Below the pieces are notes generated by a model. That model did no database searches. It saw only the letters and a list, made by a program, of their open reading frames with translations, and was not told the origin of the DNA. A DNA stretch of 10,496 nucleotides. Source: an uncultured Corynebacterium sp. (GTDB lineage: Bacteria; Actinomycetota; Actinomycetes; Mycobacteriales; Mycobacteriaceae). The first letter of the stretch is position 1. Every line of letters starts with the position of its first letter. Positions 6,222 through 10,496 of the stretch are shown in pieces. The stretch covers positions 1 to 10,496 of the forward strand of contig NZ_CAMIHZ010000048.1 in NCBI RefSeq assembly GCF_946222305.1, written 5' to 3'. The position numbers were made by a program, and so were the translations under genes.

Positions 6222-7184
6222 ATGACTTCCGCGATTCTCTTTAAATCTTTGGCCGATAACTTCCCCTGCCCCACCGACCCACGCGACAGCGAACGGGTAA
6301 GGGACTTCATCGCCCACGCTTGCATCATTTCCACGGAAGCTTTCTACAACACTATCGCTATCCTGGCACAGGATTTGAGCGCGACAGCACCACTAGCTTC
6401 AGGCATCTGGCGTGGCAAAGGACGTTACCTTAAGCACGGAGCACGGGCCTTAGCTGTCAACGACCTCTGCGGACCGATCCGCATTGTTTACGATGTTCGC
6501 GATACATATCACCCCGATAATCTCCAGTTTGAAGGGCTACCGAGCAGTCGTTACTCGCTCTCAGAACGGGCTGGTTTCAATAAGATCGCGAAGTTAGCGG
6601 ATTCATACGGCCTAGCTCCCGACGTCAAAGCACCCCTAACCTTGCTTAGGGTCTCCGAATACCTCGAGGCTCCCCATGGGTTGAAGCTGTGGAACACCGG
6701 AAACGATACTTTCGGCCGTGATGAGTATGGACACAGAACTTATCCCCTGCTGTACCTCTATTCAACCCTGCCCAAGGATGAGTGCGACTCTAGCGTTCAT
6801 CAACAGCTGAGTGAACGTGTGTATGCGCTGTGTCTCGCGACGACGACCTATCGAGTTCCGTGGCTGCACTACGACGAAGACACAAGACAGCCAGATCCGC
6901 AGGCTGCAACCTTGGCACGCAGCTACCAAAAAAGGCATCATGTGCACTCCCCTGAGGCCAGGGCACTGGAAGCATCTATTGCCACGTTCATCCTCAGTGC
7001 GCGTTTCGGATGGGATCTCGAAGCGCCACTGGCGAAAGAATTCCTCGCGGACTCTTCCCTGCTGGCACCAGAAGGCATGGACATGGTGACAATGCTTCAA
7101 GCGGTTCATTTTCTGGAGTCCGCATTGAAAGCAAAGGTGAACCCAAGGCTAAACGAGTTGCGGCGGCTTCCCGACAATTTTTGA
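6222..7184 (+). CDS. hypothetical protein, possibly ArdC-like (antirestriction/ssDNA-binding)
   Basis: A soluble protein of about 320 residues that I do not recognise with confidence. The ATG at 6222 is preferred because AAAGGG (6211-6216) lies 5 nt upstream; a GTG at 6186 and an ATG at 6207 would give longer forms without a good ribosome binding site. The layout resembles ArdC-type antirestriction proteins: an N-terminal helical part, a segment with Trp63, GKGRYLKHGARAL (66-78) and YDVRDT (90-95) like the ArdC core, and a C-terminal ARALEASIATFILSARFGWD (247-266) like the helix preceding FGLD in ArdC. The zinc-protease HExxH expected between these blocks is not seen, so a protease activity would be absent. 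ArdC proteins protect incoming DNA from host nucleases. The GC content appears lower than in the upstream membrane-protein genes, which suggests acquisition. The function is inference only. Confidence 0.75.
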   Translation: MTSAILFKSLADNFPCPTDPRDSERVRDFIAHACIISTEAFYNTIAILAQDLSATAPLASGIWRGKGRYLKHGARALAVNDLCGPIRIVYDVRDTYHPDNLQFEGLPSSRYSLSERAGFNKIAKLADSYGLAPDVKAPLTLLRVSEYLEAPHGLKLWNTGNDTFGRDEYGHRTYPLLYLYSTLPKDECDSSVHQQLSERVYALCLATTTYRVPWLHYDEDTRQPDPQAATLARSYQKRHHVHSPEARALEASIATFILSARFGWDLEAPLAKEFLADSSLLAPEGMDMVTMLQAVHFLESALKAKVNPRLNELRRLPDNF

Positions 7185-7465
7185 GACGCGACCGCTGAAG
7201 TGTGTGAAATGGCCTGAACCTAGTCCAACTCGCGACGGGAGGCCGATCAGAGTTAATGATCCAGTCGACAGGTAGCTTGCGGATTGTTTTTGGCCACGTT
7301 TGAGGGACTGCGGTGTTGTTTGCGCACTGTTTTGACGATAGTGAGGTTGCGGTTGGCACAGTTCATGGTGTCAATGATGTCCCGACACACCTGTCGAGTA
7401 TCACAACCACCGCTGAAAGAACAGGCTGTCAAATATAACGTAAACTCGGAGAACCTCCGCGGTTG
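7185..7465. other. intergenic region with inverted repeats, no supported gene
   Basis: This 281-bp stretch separates the plus-strand ArdC-like gene from the convergent minus-strand block. It holds an inverted repeat, TCGACAGGT (7265-7273) against ACCTGTCGA (7389-7397). The second arm overlaps a small perfect stem CGACA-CACC-TGTCG (7383-7396). Between the arms the minus strand reads an open frame with residues such as RQVCRDIIDTMNCANRNL, possibly a gene remnant. No start, ribosome binding site or known family supports a live gene. Confidence 0.5.
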
Positions 7466-8032
7466 CTAGCGGTTGCCATCCGCTCGCCCACCCCGGGTCG
7501 TGCGGACCGATGCGGAGCCACCCTCCGCGCCCAAGAAGTCGTTGCCCGAGGAGCCTTCCGCGATTAAGCCATACGAGTGGCGCCAGTGATTGTTGTTCCG
7601 CTCGCCGTTGAGCTCGTGAATGTCGTCATACTCTTTGTGGGCACGGCGCACAGGCGCCGGCGTGCGGGGTGCCCCTCCCCTGGCCTTGCGGGCGCGGAGA
7701 CCGCGGGGGCGTCGGGTAGAAGAGGGATCATCAGGATTGGGGAATGTGACCCGGGTGGAGATACTCGCCGTGGGGCACGGCTGGCAGGTCTCTGGCATAG
7801 AGTGAGTTGCGAGGGAGCCAACCAAGCTAGCGGTACGGGGATTACTTGGTCGGCGGGACGATCGCTGAGCGCCGATGACTTCCACCCGTTTTCCACAATA
7901 TGGGCAGGTCAAGGGTTTCGCGGGATGGGTTCCCCGGATCTCGAGAGGGCCGGGTGTAATACCCAAGACCACGAGCTCAGCGGTGCGGAACTGGTGAGGC
8001 GGAACGTTTACAGGGCGACTGGGCATGTTCAT
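7466..8032 (-). CDS. hypothetical protein with two CxxC pairs (possible zinc ribbon)
   Basis: A protein of about 188 residues if the ATG at 8032 is used, or 202 residues from a TTG at 8074; neither has a clear ribosome binding site, so the start is unsure. I do not recognise the family. Counting from the ATG, CPYC (43-46) is followed by GKRVEVIG, and CQPC lies at 83-86. The spacing C-x2-C-x36-C-x2-C could bind one zinc ion. Residues 118-145 are rich in Arg and Pro, and the C-terminus is Gly-rich. Codons in the last 60 triplets end mostly in G or C, which supports coding over the opposite-strand frame. It lies downstream of the Fic protein on the same strand after a gap of about 110-150 bp, so it may belong to the same mobile block. 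Zinc and nucleic-acid binding are inference. Confidence 0.6.
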   Translation of the reverse strand: MNMPSRPVNVPPHQFRTAELVVLGITPGPLEIRGTHPAKPLTCPYCGKRVEVIGAQRSSRRPSNPRTASLVGSLATHSMPETCQPCPTASISTRVTFPNPDDPSSTRRPRGLRARKARGGAPRTPAPVRRAHKEYDDIHELNGERNNNHWRHSYGLIAEGSSGNDFLGAEGGSASVRTTRGGRADGNR

Positions 8033-8133
8033 TTCTGGTTGAAGCGGGCGTTTCTCGGATACTAGCGGAAACAATGCACACCGCGGAAAAACGGCAAGGA
8101 CACTTCACGTGGACTGTGGCTGGTCAGCGGGAT

Positions 8134-8142
8134 ATTTTACCA
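8134..8142 (-). promoter_or_regulatory. possible extended -10 promoter for the CxxC protein
   Basis: On the minus strand, TGGTAAAAT (8142-8134) fits an extended -10 element. It lies in the 110-bp gap after the Fic stop codon (8187-8185) and about 60 nt upstream of the TTG start candidate. No good -35 box is visible. Confidence 0.3.
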
Positions 8143-8184
8143 ACGGCGCAGCTTACAGGGGCGCATCATGCTGGATGGCGCACC

Positions 8185-8940
8185 TTAAAAATGGCTGTCG
8201 TGGAAAGATTCCCCAGGCCGCTCCGCACGAAATTTACGCATCAGGTGGAACAACTCCGCGGACTTCACGGTGGGCGCAGATCCCCGCGCATCGTTGCCAC
8301 CACTCCCCGACTGCCGTGCATCGCGATGCCCACTGGAGGCTCCGCACCCAACCTCATCAGCTTCCCGACCCACCTCTGCAACCGCGAGAACACCTGGGCG
8401 CAGGGCGTCGGCAAGAAAACGAGAATCCGTCGTCGCAGCAGCAATGTAGCGCGCCGCATGCACCTCCTCGGCGTTGATGCGAGTCCAATCCAGCGCCCAC
8501 CCCGCGCTCCGCAGCAGCTGGTCGAAGAAGAATCGCTGCGTGCGCGAATTGCCGTCCCGGAACGGATGCACGATCGTCATCTCACCCCAATGATCCGCCA
8601 CGGTGGCAATCGCCGTTTCTTTATCACCAGCTGACGGTGGGGTTTTCTCGATTGCTTTAATGACGCCACGCAGCATCTCCGGCACGAACTCCGCCCGGCA
8701 CATCGCCATGCCCATGGCGCCGACTTCCTCTGTCCTCAACTGCCCACTCCATGGGTAGACGTCTTGGAGGATGTACTCGTGCACGCGGAAGAGGTCCTCC
8801 GCGGTGAAGCTCGAGAGCGATTCGGCGTTTTCCAGCTCGGCAAGCCGTTGAGTGGCGAGTTGCCCTGCAAGCTCATCCAAGACTGTGGGGTCGGTTTCGT
8901 TGAAAAAATTTTTCGGTGCCTGGTTAGTTTTCCGTGCCAT
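8185..8940 (-). CDS. Fic-family AMP-transferase toxin, partner of the VbhA-like antitoxin
   Basis: A 251-residue Fic-domain protein. Fic enzymes usually transfer AMP from ATP to a hydroxyl side chain of a target protein; VbhT-type toxins modify DNA gyrase and topoisomerase IV. The core includes FRVHEYILQDVYPWSGQLR (51-69) and a flap region near 76-90. The catalytic loop HPFRDGNSRTQR (125-136) has catalytic His125, metal-binding Asp129, the anion-hole Gly-Asn, and both Arg133 and Arg136. The third position after the acid is Ser rather than the common Gly. I find no internal inhibitory Ser/Thr-x3-Glu-Gly helix. Residues 190-251 form a polar low-complexity tail after the Fic fold. The ATG overlaps the antitoxin stop by one base (TAATG), so the two are probably translationally coupled. 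The target is unknown. Confidence 0.9.
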   Translation of the reverse strand: MARKTNQAPKNFFNETDPTVLDELAGQLATQRLAELENAESLSSFTAEDLFRVHEYILQDVYPWSGQLRTEEVGAMGMAMCRAEFVPEMLRGVIKAIEKTPPSAGDKETAIATVADHWGEMTIVHPFRDGNSRTQRFFFDQLLRSAGWALDWTRINAEEVHAARYIAAATTDSRFLADALRPGVLAVAEVGREADEVGCGASSGHRDARQSGSGGNDARGSAPTVKSAELFHLMRKFRAERPGESFHDSHF

Positions 8941-9257
8941 TACAGCGACCTCTTGGTTCGGGACTTCACGCGCTTTGCCCTGGACTTCGCATCCTTTGCC
9001 TCAGACTGAGCCTTCTTAGTGGTGTTCTTCGCACCCGCGGTTTCGGCGATGCGCCGGCGAAGGAACTCGGCACGTTCGCAATCGCCATAACCGTGTGCCT
9101 CCATGAGTTCCAATGCGGCCTGGTCACCAGTGATTTCTCCGCGAAGAATCCGGCGACTAGTGGCTTCATCATCGGGGGTAATGTCGTATCCGGCCATGGT
9201 CATTGAAGCGCGCACGGCCGCGACCTTCTGGTCTTCGGTGCGGTAGTCGGTGGTCAT
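8940..9257 (-). CDS. VbhA-like antitoxin with Ala in place of the inhibitory Glu
   Basis: A 105-residue protein. Residues 11-56 match the VbhA antitoxin fold pattern: an inhibitory helix, a turn DITPDDEA (25-32), then a helix with RILRGEITGDQAALELM (36-52). VbhA binds its Fic partner and inserts a Glu from a Ser/Thr-x3-Glu-Gly motif into the ATP site. Here the motif reads SMTMAG (18-23): Ser18 and Gly23 are kept, but Glu is Ala22 (codon GCC). No second copy of the motif is present. Residues 77-105 form a Lys/Arg-rich tail that VbhA, which ends shortly after its third helix, does not have. AGAGGA precedes the ATG at 9257. The stop overlaps the Fic start, as in other modules of this type. It may still bind the toxin without blocking ATP in the usual way. 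Confidence 0.85.
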   Translation of the reverse strand: MTTDYRTEDQKVAAVRASMTMAGYDITPDDEATSRRILRGEITGDQAALELMEAHGYGDCERAEFLRRRIAETAGAKNTTKKAQSEAKDAKSRAKRVKSRTKRSL

Positions 9258-9362
9258 AGTCCTCTATCTTTGACGATGGCGCGGTCGCTCTTTGTTGAGT
9301 TGTCCGGGGAATAGCCGTCGCCAGCTGGTACACAATCAGCAGCTTGGGCGCGAGTTGCTGGG

Positions 9363-10007
9363 TCATTCATCGTACGAGAAACTCCCTTCCCGCTGTGCTG
9401 GCATCGCGATCATCTTGTACACATCGAGCATCGGTTCATAGTTCAGGTTCAACCCATAGGGATCTTGGAACGAATCGCGGCTTGCCTGATTCCACGTGTT
9501 CCCGTCCACCTCGCAGAATGCCAGTTCAATCCCGTGCTGACGAGCTAAGTCAGACATGAAAATCTTTGTTGCTCGCCCATTTCCCTCCCGGAACGGGTGC
9601 GCAAAGTTTAGATCAGTATGGATCCTAGCGAGGAGGCGCAACGTGTCGTTGAAGTCCGCCGCTTCCCAATCGAATTTTTCGATGGTCTTACCGACTTGGC
9701 GCAGGTACATGCCCATGCTGGCGTAATCGCCGAAGTGATGGCCACCTTTTTGAATATTCACTTTCCGCAGTGCACCGGCCCATTCATAAAGAGCACCGAA
9801 TACAAGTTTGTGTGCAGAGCGCAGCCGGGATTCAACATCGTTTCCATCGAGGGATGACTCCCCGGTTGAGTTTGATAACTCCGCTGAGGCTCCATTGAGA
9901 TATTCCACGGCTTGAAGAGTGTCTTGGTCTTCGATGCCGGGCTTGTTCCGGAACACTTGCGTGCCTGGGTAAAAGTAACTCGTCCAATCATCTGTGGGCT
10001 TGACCAT
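9363..10007 (-). CDS. Fic-family protein (cell filamentation/Fic type)
   Basis: A 214-residue Fic protein of the E. coli Fic type, recognised by the N-terminal YFYPGTQVFRNKPGI (11-25), LYEWAGALRKVNIQKGG (73-89) with flap HHFGDYASMGMYL (90-102), and the catalytic loop HPFREGNGRATK (137-148). His137, Glu141, Gly142-Asn143 and Arg145 are present, but the second motif Arg is Lys148 (codon AAG). In class I systems this residue contacts the ATP phosphates and pairs with the antitoxin Glu. The expected role is AMP transfer to a host protein, under control of the small protein encoded just upstream. The ATG at 10007 has AGGAG about 7 nt upstream. The gap to the upstream antitoxin stop is 73 bp and the gap to the downstream antitoxin start is 105 bp. 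It is clearly distinct from the other Fic protein in this window. Confidence 0.9.
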   Translation of the reverse strand: MVKPTDDWTSYFYPGTQVFRNKPGIEDQDTLQAVEYLNGASAELSNSTGESSLDGNDVESRLRSAHKLVFGALYEWAGALRKVNIQKGGHHFGDYASMGMYLRQVGKTIEKFDWEAADFNDTLRLLARIHTDLNFAHPFREGNGRATKIFMSDLARQHGIELAFCEVDGNTWNQASRDSFQDPYGLNLNYEPMLDVYKMIAMPAQREGSFSYDE

Positions 10008-10080
10008 GGTTAGCTCCTAGCTCATCGGTCTTGGCTTTTGCCATGCGAGGGTTCTGGGCGTGAAAATTCTTGCCGTGGTG

Positions 10081-10308
10081 TTAGTACAAGCTCATCAGGT
10101 CATTGATCGACAGCCGTGGCCGTGCGCCAACAACTTGATCTGCGAGTAGCTGCACCTCGACTTTCGTGGGTTTCCATCCCTCGTGAACACCGTTCGCCAG
10201 CGCATTGGCTAGCAACCGACGCTGGGACTGAGCCAATGGTTCGAACTGTTCAGGGAAGACGGAAACCCACTGTTCAAGCCCCCTAATCGAGCTGAAATCT
10301 ATGGTCAT
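10081..10308 (-). CDS. VbhA-like antitoxin of the second Fic module
   Basis: A 75-residue protein starting at the ATG at 10308, with GGAG and GAAGGA 2-9 nt upstream; an in-frame longer form to 10377 has no such site. Residues 29-70 fit the VbhA pattern: a helix LLANALANG, the inhibitory motif NGVHEG (39-44) with Glu43 and Gly44, then WKPTKVEVQLLADQVVG (45-61) and a final helix SINDLM. Asn39 replaces the usual Ser/Thr of the motif. It lies directly upstream of the Fic gene on the same strand, in the usual antitoxin-first order. TACACT (10401-10396) about 90 nt upstream could be a -10 box, but I see no matching -35. Residues 1-28 are not recognised. The assignment rests on motif and position. 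Confidence 0.75.
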   Translation of the reverse strand: MTIDFSSIRGLEQWVSVFPEQFEPLAQSQRRLLANALANGVHEGWKPTKVEVQLLADQVVGARPRLSINDLMSLY

Positions 10309-10496
10309 GTCCTTCACTCCTTCACACTGTCGGGAGCGTGGCAGCCGCGCCAAACTTGCGCCCACTACACGCCCCAAAATGTCGGTGCGTTTCTTAGTGT
10401 AAGGAGCAGACCAGACAGCCCTCAGGCATACAGGCGTTTCGCCAGCTCACAGTGAAATACTTGTTCGATTTCCCAGGAATCCGCCCCCCTTATCCC
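10309..10496. other. upstream region of the second Fic module, no supported gene
   Basis: This 188-bp stretch holds the antitoxin ribosome binding site and a weak -10 candidate (TACACT, minus strand). A tRNA T-loop-like string near 10464 has no supporting stem. I see no other gene before the window ends. Confidence 0.4.

Noticed and set aside
7577..8065. 162-codon plus-strand frame opposite the CxxC protein
   Set aside because: The minus-strand frame has better codon-position GC and an ordered CxxC pattern. The plus frame has a Gly/Arg-rich shadow composition and no ribosome binding site.
9169..9366. 65-codon minus-strand frame whose ATG overlaps the Fic stop codon (ATGA)
   Set aside because: The overlap is suggestive of coupling, but the second half is just the VbhA-like antitoxin gene read in another frame, the ribosome binding site is too far away (about 10 nt), and the peptide resembles nothing.
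10440..10496. tRNA-like T-loop string near the right edge
   Set aside because: The string TTCGATT has no pairing stem of the right length and no acceptor or anticodon arm around it.

Overview
The window looks like chromosomal DNA of a high-GC actinobacterium of the order Mycobacteriales, most likely a Corynebacterium. This is inferred from the GC-rich third codon positions, a GT87-type (GT-C) polyprenyl-phosphomannose-dependent mannosyltransferase typical of lipomannan-making bacteria, and the pairing with OPT and YihY/BrkB membrane proteins. The species cannot be named from the sequence.

Layout. Positions 1-54 hold the 5' two-thirds of a tRNA-Glu(CTC) gene on the minus strand, cut by the window edge. 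About 480 bases of mostly non-coding DNA follow, including a 28-bp tandem repeat. Three membrane-protein genes then lie on the plus strand: an OPT-family transporter (539-2713), a GT87 mannosyltransferase (2907-4520) and a YihY/BrkB-family protein (4871-6007). They are separated by gaps of about 190 and 350 bp, so they are probably not one tight operon. The mannosyltransferase carries two low-complexity inserts made of in-frame tandem repeats. The gap after it is a repeat island with a 47-nt imperfect hairpin, a 32-bp tandem repeat and a 28-bp direct repeat at its two ends.

From about 6.0 kb the content becomes accessory. A plus-strand gene (6222-7184) encodes a protein that distantly resembles ArdC-type antirestriction proteins. 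After a 280-bp non-coding stretch, everything lies on the minus strand. Read in the direction of transcription (right to left): a small VbhA-like antitoxin (10308-10081), a Fic protein (10007-9363), a second VbhA-like antitoxin (9257-8940), a second Fic protein overlapping it by one base (8940-8185), and a protein with two CxxC pairs (8032 or 8074 to 7466). This is a tandem array of two different Fic toxin-antitoxin modules.

The most notable point is in the Fic array. VbhA-type antitoxins block Fic AMP-transferases with a Ser/Thr-x3-Glu-Gly helix whose Glu pairs with the second Arg of the Fic motif. In the 8940-9257 antitoxin that Glu is Ala (SMTMAG), while its toxin keeps the second Arg. In the other module the antitoxin keeps Glu-Gly (NGVHEG), but the toxin has Lys in place of the second Arg. 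Each module therefore has a change on one side of the known inhibitory contact, and the two changes are on opposite sides. This could mean altered regulation, cross-inhibition between modules, or decay.
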